Shown here in pieces: positions 22,471 through 30,240 of a stretch of 64,000 nt of DNA. Positions within the stretch are counted from its first letter, which is position 1. Each line of letters opens with the position of its first letter. This DNA is from Hyphomicrobiales bacterium (GTDB lineage: Bacteria; Pseudomonadota; Alphaproteobacteria; Rhizobiales; Methyloligellaceae): the NCBI GenBank assembly GCA_021775595.1, contig JAJFHN010000072.1, forward strand, positions 17,728 to 81,727, read 5' to 3'. The position numbers were made by a program, and so were the translations under genes. The notes beneath the pieces were generated by a model. That model made no database searches and had not been told where the DNA came from. It saw only the letters and a program-made list of their open reading frames with translations.

Positions 22471-23421
22471 ATGGACTTGATAGGCGTGCAGCGGAATCCG
22501 GTACCGACGGGTGCCAGAGCAGGGATATTCTCGGGCCATGACGGCCTCCAGCTGCGTTATGCGGTATGGGAACCGACCGCCGGCAAGGCGCGGGGAAGCG
22601 TCTGTGTTTTCGGCGGACGCGGCGAATTCATCGAGAAATATTTTGAAACCATCGGCGATCTTCGCCGCCGCGGCTTCTACGTCGCCAGCATGGATTGGCG
22701 CGGGCAGGGCGGATCGGCCAGGTTGCTGAAGAATCCGCGTAAAGGACACGTGGATAGCTTCGGCGACTACGACCGCGATTTGACAGTCTTCATGAAGGAC
22801 ATTGTTCTCCCCGATTGTCCGCCGCCGTATTTCGCGCTGGCTCATTCCATGGGCGGCAACATTCTTCTTCGCGCATCGCGCCTGCAGGACTGCTGGTTCA
22901 ACCGCATAGTCGCAGTCGCTCCGATGCTGCGCCTTAGCGATTTGCCGTTCTCGATGTCGGCGTCGTCGGTCATCGTCGAAGCAGCTATGTACTTGGGATT
23001 GGGCGACGCCTACGTCCCTCGCGGCAGCGATGCGTCCTGGGAGAGCGAACCCTTTGAAGGAAACGTATTGACCTCCGATGAGGGCCGATTCATGCGCAAC
23101 AAGAGTATTCTGGACGCCGCGCCGCAACTGGGCCTGGGTTCGCCAACGATTGGCTGGCTGCACGAAGCCATCAAATCGATGACACTCATCGACGACATTG
23201 ATTTTCCGGCCTCAGTTCATGTGCCAACACTGATGTTTGCCGCCGCCAACGACCGTGTGGTTGAGGGCCGCGCCATTGAGGAATTGGCAGCGCAATTGAA
23301 GGCTGGATCGCAAATCGTGATTGACCGCGCGCGGCACGAAATATTGCAAGAGCGCGACGAGCCGCGTGAGCAATTTTGGGCAGGCTTCGACGCCTTTATT
23401 CCAGGCAGCAGCGGCGGTTGA
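22471..23421 (+). CDS. Alpha/beta hydrolase, lysophospholipase/monoacylglycerol lipase-like
   Basis: A 316-residue soluble serine hydrolase. Ser126 in AHSMGGN is the nucleophile; the oxyanion region is FGGRGEFIEKYFE and the MDWRGQGGS strand follows, typical of PldB-like lysophospholipases. The catalytic Asp is probably in FAAANDRVVEG and the His in DRARHEILQERDE. I use ATG 22471 because a GGAGGGG ribosome-binding site precedes it; an upstream GTG at 22420 would add 17 residues. It is convergent with, and 7 bases from, the phosphatase gene. The substrate is most likely a lysophospholipid or monoglyceride, inferred from family. Confidence 0.85.
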   Translation: MDLIGVQRNPVPTGARAGIFSGHDGLQLRYAVWEPTAGKARGSVCVFGGRGEFIEKYFETIGDLRRRGFYVASMDWRGQGGSARLLKNPRKGHVDSFGDYDRDLTVFMKDIVLPDCPPPYFALAHSMGGNILLRASRLQDCWFNRIVAVAPMLRLSDLPFSMSASSVIVEAAMYLGLGDAYVPRGSDASWESEPFEGNVLTSDEGRFMRNKSILDAAPQLGLGSPTIGWLHEAIKSMTLIDDIDFPASVHVPTLMFAAANDRVVEGRAIEELAAQLKAGSQIVIDRARHEILQERDEPREQFWAGFDAFIPGSSGG

Positions 23422-23428
23422 ATCAGCA

Positions 23429-24250
23429 CTAATTTTGGCGCGTCAGCATGTCCATGGCGGCAGCGTGCAGTTTTGTATCGCCGGCGGCAACGATACGACC
23501 GCCGCGAGCGGCATCGCCGCCGTCCCACTGACTAACCGTTCCGCCCGCATGCTCGATAATTGGGATGAGCGCAACGATGTCGTGGGGATTGAGGCCAGTC
23601 TCGACCACCAAGTCGATTTGCCCGGCTGCAAGCAGGCAGTAGGCGTAACAGTCTCCGCCAAACCGGCGCATGCGGATGCGTTCGCTTAGGGCGTCAAAGC
23701 GCTCTCGTTCGAAGCCGGGCTCGAGCAAATCGATGCTTGTCGTCGTCATCACCGCGTCGCTTAAGCCGGAGCAGCGGCGCGTTTCTAATCGCGTTTCACC
23801 GGCAATGCGATTGCGACCGTATGCGCCACGGCCGTCGCTCCAATAACGCTCTCCCGTGAACGGTTGGTTCATGAGGCCCAATTTGGGCTTTCCGTTTTCC
23901 AACAGGCCAATCAGTGTTCCCCATAAAGGAGAACCGGTGACAAAGGATTTTGTGCCGTCTATCGGATCAATCACCCAACACTTGGCCGCATCGGCGCCAT
24001 CAGCGCCGAATTCCTCGCCGATGATGCCGTGGTCGGGGAATGCTTCCGCGATGGCTTCGCGAATGGCTTTCTCCGCCTTGAGGTCCGCCTCGGTTACTGG
24101 ATCGAATTGACCGCTTTGCGCTTTATTCTGAACTTCGAAGCGGGCTCGAAAATGGGGAAGGATGGATTGCTCCGATAAGTCCGCCAATTTATGCGCGAAC
24201 GCCGACAACCGCTCCAGTTCCGCCGCATTGGAATTATCGGAAGACGACAT
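23429..24250 (-). CDS. hisN: Inositol-monophosphatase-family phosphatase, probably histidinol-phosphatase HisN
   Basis: Mg-dependent phosphatase of 273 residues. Metal-binding motifs are GEEFG (about residue 78), WVIDPIDGTKSFVTGSPLW and GLNPHDIVALIPIIEHAGG. The FVTGSPLWGTLIGLL segment and the GGDCYAYCLLAAGQIDLVVE segment resemble the HisN branch, which hydrolyses histidinol phosphate in histidine synthesis, more than CysQ or SuhB; this subfamily choice is inference. ATG 24250. No other histidine genes are nearby, which is normal for this enzyme. Confidence 0.8.
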   Translation of the reverse strand: MSSSDNSNAAELERLSAFAHKLADLSEQSILPHFRARFEVQNKAQSGQFDPVTEADLKAEKAIREAIAEAFPDHGIIGEEFGADGADAAKCWVIDPIDGTKSFVTGSPLWGTLIGLLENGKPKLGLMNQPFTGERYWSDGRGAYGRNRIAGETRLETRRCSGLSDAVMTTTSIDLLEPGFERERFDALSERIRMRRFGGDCYAYCLLAAGQIDLVVETGLNPHDIVALIPIIEHAGGTVSQWDGGDAARGGRIVAAGDTKLHAAAMDMLTRQN

Positions 24251-24404
24251 TGCGCTATTTATATCAAGAAATTCATATGTTTAAGAAAATGCCGGAGCTC
24301 GAGCATGTGCTGAGAGTGTTGCGGTGCGGAATCATTTCACTCTTTGGTTTTGGCCAAATCTGTTGAGTTCGCATTGATTATACAGCGAAAAAACTGAATA
24401 GCTC

Positions 24405-24433
24405 TTGAAATTGGTGCGGCGCAATGACATATT
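24405..24433 (+). promoter_or_regulatory. Candidate sigma-70-type promoter for the small RNA
   Basis: TTGAAA (24405-24410) and CATATT (24428-24433) are separated by 17 bases. Transcription would start near 24440, about 93 bases before the plus-strand terminator at 24500-24532. Confidence 0.45.
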
Positions 24434-24439
24434 ATTGCA

Positions 24440-24533
24440 ATGCGGTATCGATGGTTAATCGCTGCCGCTGCCCTTCTTGGGCGTTTCCTCCCTAGACTTG
24501 GGCCGTTCGGTTTCCGGACGGCCCCTTTTCTTA
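24440..24533 (+). ncRNA. Candidate small RNA with anti-Shine-Dalgarno CCUCCC and its own terminator
   Basis: A roughly 90-base transcript is predicted between a promoter-like sequence and a strong plus-strand terminator in an intergenic gap of about 300 bases with no open reading frame. From 5' to 3' it shows a short hairpin (GCCC, loop, GGGC near 24470-24482), an unpaired pyrimidine stretch with CCUCCC (24488-24493), and a terminator hairpin GGGCCGU...ACGGCCC followed by a run of T. The T run is on the plus strand only, and the neighbouring genes are both on the minus strand, so the terminator serves neither. Alphaproteobacteria have several small RNAs with exposed CCUCC motifs; I cannot assign a family. 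Confidence 0.5.
24500..24532 (+). terminator. Plus-strand Rho-independent terminator
   Basis: Seven-base arms GGGCCGT and ACGGCCC with an inner CGG/CCG pair and a TTT loop, followed by CCTTTTCTTATTT. On the minus strand no T tract follows, so it is not the terminator of the amidohydrolase gene that ends at 24554. Confidence 0.7.
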
Positions 24534-24553
24534 TTTGAGTGGTGCGAAGCGCT

Positions 24554-25456
24554 TCACTCGGCCGCCCATCTCGGCACTTGGCCAATCTCGGGCGACATCT
24601 CGAAGAGGGCCGAAATCAACGACATCAGGTGGTCGCGCAGCACCGCATAACCCGGCGTAAACTCGAAAGTTGCCTCGTCGAGATAGAGCGCGCGGTTGAT
24701 CTCGATTTGCAACGCGTGTGTGCCGCAGTCTGGTCGCCCATAGTGCTCGGTAATATAGCCGCCAGCATAGGGTTTGTTTTTTTCGACCACATAGCCCATG
24801 GCGCGCAATTGCGACAAAACAAAATGCGTCAAGTCTGGACTGCACGACGCGCCGAACCTGTCGCCCAGTACGAAATCGGGGCGCACACCGTGCGGATCGC
24901 TGATCGGATTCGACGGCATCGAGTGGCAATCGATCAAAATCGTATAACCAAAGGCAGACTGACAGCGCGCCAGCAGAGAGCCGAGCGTGTCGTGGTAGGG
25001 CTGGTATAGACGCTTGATCCGGTAGAGCGCCGCGTCGAGCTTCATCGGTTCGCGATAGATTTCTTCCTGATCGGTGACGACGCGCGCAACGGTTCCCAAC
25101 CCTCCGATCACCCGCACTGATTGTGAATTGGCGTAGTGCGGCAGAGTGTCCGCGATCAAAACCGGATCGAGTTCATATGGCTCGCGGTTGACGTCGAGAT
25201 AGGCGCGCGGGAAATGGGCGTGCATCAGCGGCGCGCCGAGCTCGACAACCGGCATAAACAATTGTTCGACATACGCGTCTTCCGACTTGCGCAAAGTCTT
25301 GGGATCGAGGCGTGACGCCTTCAGGAACGCTGATGGATAGCTTCTGCCGCTGTGGGGCGAATTAAACACGAACGGGGCCGTATGATTTTCGGGTTCAAGC
25401 ACGCTGAAGGGCGGAGTGAGCTCCGCGTCAATACTCGACTCCTCCTTGCGCGACAT
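24554..25456 (-). CDS. N-formylglutamate amidohydrolase family protein (copy 1)
   Basis: A 300-residue metal-dependent amidohydrolase. Family motifs: FNSPHSGRSYP near the N-terminus, AYLDVNREPYELDP, and LIDCHSMPS with the metal-binding Asp/His. Known members release formate from N-formylglutamate in histidine breakdown, but no hut genes are nearby, so the substrate is uncertain. ATG 25456 and GTG 25471 are both possible; a strong AAGGAGGAG sequence lies inside the frame but faces no usual start codon. A perfect palindrome sits directly upstream. A second member of the family is at 40499-41353. Confidence 0.85.
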   Translation of the reverse strand: MSRKEESSIDAELTPPFSVLEPENHTAPFVFNSPHSGRSYPSAFLKASRLDPKTLRKSEDAYVEQLFMPVVELGAPLMHAHFPRAYLDVNREPYELDPVLIADTLPHYANSQSVRVIGGLGTVARVVTDQEEIYREPMKLDAALYRIKRLYQPYHDTLGSLLARCQSAFGYTILIDCHSMPSNPISDPHGVRPDFVLGDRFGASCSPDLTHFVLSQLRAMGYVVEKNKPYAGGYITEHYGRPDCGTHALQIEINRALYLDEATFEFTPGYAVLRDHLMSLISALFEMSPEIGQVPRWAAE

Positions 25457-25472
25457 TGTTTGAAAACCCACA

Positions 25473-25487
25473 TTCTGGCGGCCAGAA
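25473..25487. promoter_or_regulatory. Perfect 15-base palindrome at the start of the amidohydrolase gene
   Basis: TTCTGGC, one centre base, GCCAGAA. It lies 16 bases upstream of ATG 25456 on the minus strand, where an operator or a translation-control hairpin would lie. The rest of the 265-base gap to cpdR shows no open reading frame. Confidence 0.4.
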
Positions 25488-25721
25488 CGGCCGATATCTG
25501 GATGGTGATCTGCCCGGCACGCCGAAAGTTTGCCAAGCCAACGTACGGCTGTCCAGCGTCGCGGTGCAAATGGTCCATACCGGGCCTCCTGGGGCGTTCA
25601 TGATGATGGGGCTTTTTCGCTGCAAGCCTCGCCGAGGACCTGTTTAATCGGTTTTGTAGGATGTTAAGACTTATGGCCGAGATTGGCCTGATAGGTTGAA
25701 GGTCGCTGAAGGAGCCGGGGC

Positions 25722-26111
25722 ATGGGTGTGGAAGAACTCGAAAGCGGTGCGCTAAACCGCATTCTCCTCGCCGAGGACGACGACGATATGCGGCGCTTTC
25801 TCGATAAGGCGCTCAAAAAGGCAGGTTATGACGTGATTTCCTTCGGCAATGGCGCCGACGCGTTCGAGCGCCTCAAGGAAGAGCCCTTTACGTTGTTGTT
25901 GACCGATATTGTGATGCCGGAAATGGATGGAATTGAGCTCGCCCGCCGGGCCGCTGAACTCGATCCGGAACTCAAAATCATGTTCATTACCGGATTTGCA
26001 GCCGTGGCGCTCAATCCCGACAATCAGGCGCCCAAAGACGCCAAAGTGCTCTCCAAGCCGTTCCATTTGCGCGACTTGGTTCAAGAAGTAGAGCGATTGA
26101 TCGCGACCTAA
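25722..26111 (+). CDS. cpdR: Single-domain response regulator CpdR
   Basis: A 129-residue protein consisting of one receiver domain. Asp62 in LLLTDIVMPEMDG is the phosphoacceptor, acidic residues AEDDDD are at 17-22 and the switch Lys is in LSKPFHLRDLV. The stretches MPEMDGIELARRAAELDP, KIMFITGFAAVAL and KVLSKPFHLRDLVQEVERL match the CpdR group closely. In Caulobacter, unphosphorylated CpdR brings ClpXP to the cell pole for breakdown of CtrA and other proteins, under the CckA-ChpT phosphorelay. ATG 25722 has an AAGGAG ribosome-binding site. It stands alone, followed by tRNA-Val. Confidence 0.93.
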   Translation: MGVEELESGALNRILLAEDDDDMRRFLDKALKKAGYDVISFGNGADAFERLKEEPFTLLLTDIVMPEMDGIELARRAAELDPELKIMFITGFAAVALNPDNQAPKDAKVLSKPFHLRDLVQEVERLIAT

Positions 26112-26210
26112 ACCGGGCTGGCGATGGGGCGGGGACGCGCTGCTTGCTTCGGTCCATCAATCCCGATATAGCATTTTGACCAAATGGCTGCCCATAGAGG
26201 GTAACTGCCA

Positions 26211-26285
26211 GGGCGCGTAGCTCAGCGGAAGAGCACTACGGTGACATCGTAGGGGTCGTTGGTTCAATCCCAACCGCGCCCACCA
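26211..26285 (+). tRNA. tRNA-Val, anticodon GAC, CCA encoded
   Basis: A complete cloverleaf: acceptor arms GGGCGCG and CGCGCCC, D-arm GCTC...GAGC, anticodon arm CTACG/CGTAG around GTGACAT with anticodon GAC, and T-arm GTTGG/CCAAC with TTCAATC. The 3' ACCA is in the DNA. It is 75 bases and lies between cpdR and the Cys-repeat protein gene. No integrated element or repeated 3' tRNA fragment follows it. Confidence 0.96.
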
Positions 26286-26332
26286 TCCACCGGGTCATCC
26301 AAAAATAATATCTACCTGCGACCCGAGCCGGC

Positions 26333-27712
26333 TCAGCGTCGTGGTGTCGTTGTGGCCGACGTCGATGACAGCTTTTCTTCGCGCTCAATGTGATTGAGCC
26401 AGTACTGCTTCATTTCCTTCAGAGGAATTTCCAGCGCCAATCTTCGCCGTTCGCGCGGGTCGCGCGTGCCGATGATCTGACGCTCAATTGCGTCGGTGCG
26501 CTTGCGCGCCTCCGAGCGCGCCGCAAATTTCTCGCTCCGACAGGCGTTCCAATCGGCCATCGCACCATCGCTTGGCTTTGCGCCAAGATCGATGATCTCT
26601 TTGACGCAACTCTCAAGATAGCTCAATTCGCGCTGGTGCCGCCGCTCCTCGCGCTCAAGCTGACGCTCGCGTGCGGCGGCGTTCGGAATTTTCCATATCA
26701 AAGCCAATCGCTCGGCGTGATCGCGCTCGGTCTCCAGCATGGCATAGAGTTGCTCGTCACTGGCCTTCCCCAGCCGGCTCTTGAGCGCGCCTTCGCATTT
26801 CTCCGACGATTCCTTGACCTCGGCGCCTGGCGCCTTGCCGAGCTTAGCAAGCTTGGTCAGACAGTCGCTCAATCGGCCGGTGAGATGCATGGTGAGCAAT
26901 TCGGTAAAGCGCGCCTGCTTGGCATTGCGAATGCCTTGCTGCCGCTGGCCTTCGACGATCTGAAGCTCTTCTTCGCATGCTGAGATCGAGGCTTTGGCCT
27001 CTGCCAAGGGCGTTGCCTCGACATTCAAGATCTCTTGCAGGCACGCCTTGTGTTTGCTGCCCGAAATTTCGTCTTGCGATGGAGCCGTGGTCTCAGACAG
27101 AGCCGCCACCGTCTCGACGTCGCCGCTAGCTTCGGCGGTTTGAGCGGTCTCGGTGGACTGAGCAGTCTCGGTTGCCTCGACGGCGGTATCGGCTTCTGCG
27201 ACCGCGGTCTCTTCTTCCTCGGCAGGCTCGCTTCTGCCTGCGGTCACATTGCTGCCGCGTAAAAAGGACGACAGGCGGTTCTGGCGCATGAATCGCGCGC
27301 TCGAGGCCGAGACGACCATCGATGTGCCGGATTTTATTTTGACGTTGTGCTTCTGGTCAAAACCATTGGCCGCGCTGTCATTGCGCAGGGCCGTTTTACT
27401 GACGCCCGCCCAGCTCTCGGCTTGCAGGCGGCGTTTGTTGTTTTTCGAGACGTATACGGCCTTGATCAACTCTCCCGTCTTCGAATTGAAGACGATCATG
27501 CCCTTGTCGATGTTGCCGTTTTTCCGAGCCAGACTCCAGCGCACGCCATAGGTTTTGCACTTGGAGTTGGTCAGACGCTTTTGCAGCGCCTTCAACTGTT
27601 GGCCAGCGCCAAACGTACCCGCCTTTTTGCGCCCCAAATCTTTAAAGCACTGTGCGCTGGCACCGGTCGTTGCCAGGACCAACACAAACGCCGCAACCAC
27701 AATCGATCTCAT
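26333..27712 (-). CDS. Secreted protein with three C-x10-P-x10-C repeats
   Basis: A 459-residue protein, family not recognised. The signal peptide ends GASA before QCF (about residue 20). Residues 21-160 form a basic region with CFKDLG and KCKTYG; 161-220 is Glu/Ala/Thr-rich and probably disordered. Residues 221-400 are helical, with three units of exactly 23 residues: Cys224-Cys246, Cys284-Cys306 and Cys369-Cys391. Each has a Pro at position 12 and a hydrophobic Leu/Ile/Val pattern between. The rest is charged coiled-coil-like helix. I use ATG 27712 for a clean signal peptide; 27778 is also open. The Cys pairs suggest disulfide-stapled helical hairpins in the periplasm. Function unknown. Confidence 0.75.
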   Translation of the reverse strand: MRSIVVAAFVLVLATTGASAQCFKDLGRKKAGTFGAGQQLKALQKRLTNSKCKTYGVRWSLARKNGNIDKGMIVFNSKTGELIKAVYVSKNNKRRLQAESWAGVSKTALRNDSAANGFDQKHNVKIKSGTSMVVSASSARFMRQNRLSSFLRGSNVTAGRSEPAEEEETAVAEADTAVEATETAQSTETAQTAEASGDVETVAALSETTAPSQDEISGSKHKACLQEILNVEATPLAEAKASISACEEELQIVEGQRQQGIRNAKQARFTELLTMHLTGRLSDCLTKLAKLGKAPGAEVKESSEKCEGALKSRLGKASDEQLYAMLETERDHAERLALIWKIPNAAARERQLEREERRHQRELSYLESCVKEIIDLGAKPSDGAMADWNACRSEKFAARSEARKRTDAIERQIIGTRDPRERRRLALEIPLKEMKQYWLNHIEREEKLSSTSATTTPRR

Positions 27713-27936
27713 AACCAAGTCCGCCACTTTCAACTGTTCACAGCAGCGCGAATGCAGAGCAATCCGCACCAGCTGCACTTATTCCCAACCCATCAAAACG
27801 CGATGTGGTACGCGGGCCTCACCACCCCAAGCAGGGCTCAGTATAATATTTACCAAGCTGGCTTTGTCGAAACAAATTTGGTGTTCTGGGCAGCGCGACT
27901 TGGGCGAATGGTTAAGCGCGCCACCGCCGAGCGGGC

Positions 27937-30240
27937 CTAGATGCCGCGTTTGTCCTTAAAATCTTGCACAACGCGCAGAATTGCGGGCAAAAATATCATG
28001 CCGCCGACCAGGGCCGTGGCGAGAAGTGTCGCCGAAACATAACCGTACAACCGCACCACCGGCATGGCGCTGAAAAAGGTCGCCACCGATCCGCTGACCA
28101 AAACAATTGTGGCCACCGTCACGACGGGTCCAATCAGTCTGATGGTCTCATCGATGGCCTCAGATGGCGTCAAACCCGATTGCTGGCTCAATCGAAAGCG
28201 ATTTAGAACGTGGATCGTGTTGTCCACGGCGATACCGAATCCAATGGTGAAGGCCACCACACTGGTGAATTGCAGCCCGACACCCGTCAGATAGAGCCCG
28301 GCGCCAGCTACGGCGATGGGTAGCAAATTCGGCAAAATGCTCGCCAAACCGGCCGTCAGCGATTTGAACGCAAGCCCGATCAAGCCAATGATGACAGCAA
28401 TGGCGATCAGCAGGCTGAGATTGAGCTGGCCGATCATTTCGGTGCTGGCTCGAGCCGAGACGGGCACGATGCCGGTGAGTGAGAATGTCACTTCAGGATG
28501 TTCGCGCCGCAGGGTATCGAGCTTGCCATTCAGTTTGTTGAGAACTGGCAACAGTTCGGCCGCGTCAAGATCGGAAAAATTGGCCGAGAGCAATGCTGAG
28601 CCCGAATCGGGAGAAAACACCCGGGCCACGGTCGGCGAGCGCGCTTTTTCTAGAAAATCGAAAAAATTCTGATCGGTCTTGGTGCCGTCATTGTACCAGG
28701 TGGAAATTCCATCAAGCGAACTGATCGAGCGGAACGTCGGATCATCGGCCAGGATCTGATGTGCTTCCTTGACCACGCCGAGGGTGCTGGCCGCCTCGAG
28801 CTTGGTACCGGCAGGCCATTGCAGCAACAGCTCCAACACGTTCGGGCCGCACAGCTTCTCATCGATTGTTTGAATGGCGCGGTAGGCGGGATTGTCGTTT
28901 GGCAGGTTGTCGAGGTAGCGGTATCGCGTCTCGTTCAATCCATAGAGCGTGCCGGCCGCCAATGTGACGACCAAGCCGCCAATTGCAATTGCCGTGGCGT
29001 GGTCATGTACCAGGCGCGAGGCCGCGACCGACAACGAATTGATCGTGCGCCTGACCACGTCGTGTTCGTCGGATTGGCCATTCGTCTTTCGATTTCGCAG
29101 CAAAAAGAATGAAATGGAGGGAACCGTCACCATAATCGCGACATAGGCGATCGCCGTGCCGAGCGCCGCGGTTAAGCCAAATCCCGTGATGAAGGGGTGG
29201 CGAACCAGCGTCAGCGACAGCAGCGCAATTGTGGTGGTGGCCGACGTCAGCGCGCAGGCGGGTCCTACATTCCTCACCGATTGAGCAATTGCGTCGTGCA
29301 GATCCAGGCCAAGATTGAGATTTCGCCTGATGGCAAAGAGCAAATGAAGCCCATCGGAGAATACGAGCACCATGACCAGGATCGGCACGATGTTGGTGAG
29401 GACGTTCACCTCCTGTCCGATGAGCTGCATGGTGCCAAGCAGCCAAACGACGGCGACCGCGGCCGGCGCCCCGGCGATCACCACAAATGACAGCTCGCGG
29501 AAAAACACCCAACACAGCAACAGGCCGAACGTCATGCCAAGAACGCCGAAGACGCGTTGATCGGTGCTCAGCGTGTCGATGATTTCGACGCGCATGACGG
29601 AGCTGCCGGTGAAGGTCAGGCTGAAGCGCGATAAATCAATATCCTGGTTTGCGAGTTCGCGAATTTCTCCGATCAGCTTTTGCAGCTCGGGAACGCTGAT
29701 ATCCTTGTCACTCAACGCCACGATGATCACGGCCAGGTTGCCGTCCCGCGACAACAACTTATCGGACACGACCGGATGGGCTTGAACGCTGCGTTTCAGC
29801 GCGTCGATGTCCTCAATTTCATTGAGATCAAAGGGAAACAGCGGCTCCGGCGTAGCATCGCCCACCGGGGCCTTTCGGGCAGAAAACATCGAGAGCACAT
29901 AGCTCACACCCTCCACCAGTCCGAGATCGAGATGGAGATCCCTCAGTTTTTCCAAATTGGCCGGTTGGAACAGGCCATCGCCTTCGATCACCAAAATGAT
30001 GTCGCGGTCGCTGCCCGGATATTGCTCGGAAACCTGCTCCAGGACCGTAAAATCAGTGGAGCCGGACCGGAAAATCTCACGAATATCGCTCGAGAAATTG
30101 AGTTTGGTGGCGCTGAAAGCGAGAAGGGGGGTAATCAACAAAATGATGATCAGCGTGGCGCGGGGAAATTTAAGAGCCAGCAACCCCAAACGTTCCAAGC
30201 CGAACCCGGCGGAGAAGATGCCTGTTTTGCGCTCCGTCAT
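27937..30240 (-). CDS. MMPL/RND-superfamily exporter
   Basis: A 767-residue inner-membrane protein made of two similar halves, each with one transmembrane segment, a large periplasmic loop and five more segments. The first segment is near residue 30 (ATLIIILLITPLLAF). The second half begins near 410. The motifs IVPILVMVLVFSDGLHLLFAIR in the first half and AFTIGFGIAVDNTIHVLNRFR in the second are the Asp-containing proton-relay helices of MMPL proteins. Known relatives move lipids, hopanoids or polyketides. Its ATG overlaps the stop of the aldolase gene by 4 bases (ATGA), so the two are translationally coupled. Cargo unknown. Confidence 0.87.
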   Translation of the reverse strand: MTERKTGIFSAGFGLERLGLLALKFPRATLIIILLITPLLAFSATKLNFSSDIREIFRSGSTDFTVLEQVSEQYPGSDRDIILVIEGDGLFQPANLEKLRDLHLDLGLVEGVSYVLSMFSARKAPVGDATPEPLFPFDLNEIEDIDALKRSVQAHPVVSDKLLSRDGNLAVIIVALSDKDISVPELQKLIGEIRELANQDIDLSRFSLTFTGSSVMRVEIIDTLSTDQRVFGVLGMTFGLLLCWVFFRELSFVVIAGAPAAVAVVWLLGTMQLIGQEVNVLTNIVPILVMVLVFSDGLHLLFAIRRNLNLGLDLHDAIAQSVRNVGPACALTSATTTIALLSLTLVRHPFITGFGLTAALGTAIAYVAIMVTVPSISFFLLRNRKTNGQSDEHDVVRRTINSLSVAASRLVHDHATAIAIGGLVVTLAAGTLYGLNETRYRYLDNLPNDNPAYRAIQTIDEKLCGPNVLELLLQWPAGTKLEAASTLGVVKEAHQILADDPTFRSISSLDGISTWYNDGTKTDQNFFDFLEKARSPTVARVFSPDSGSALLSANFSDLDAAELLPVLNKLNGKLDTLRREHPEVTFSLTGIVPVSARASTEMIGQLNLSLLIAIAVIIGLIGLAFKSLTAGLASILPNLLPIAVAGAGLYLTGVGLQFTSVVAFTIGFGIAVDNTIHVLNRFRLSQQSGLTPSEAIDETIRLIGPVVTVATIVLVSGSVATFFSAMPVVRLYGYVSATLLATALVGGMIFLPAILRVVQDFKDKRGI

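Noticed and set aside
21805..23163. Long open frame on the minus strand across the basic protein and hydrolase genes
   Set aside because: It overlaps two genes that have ribosome-binding sites, signal peptide or catalytic motifs; its translation has no domain and is explained by codon bias in the opposite frame.
26286..26332. Possible attachment site at the 3' end of tRNA-Val
   Set aside because: No integrase and no second copy of the tRNA end is visible in the window, so there is no sign of an integrated element.
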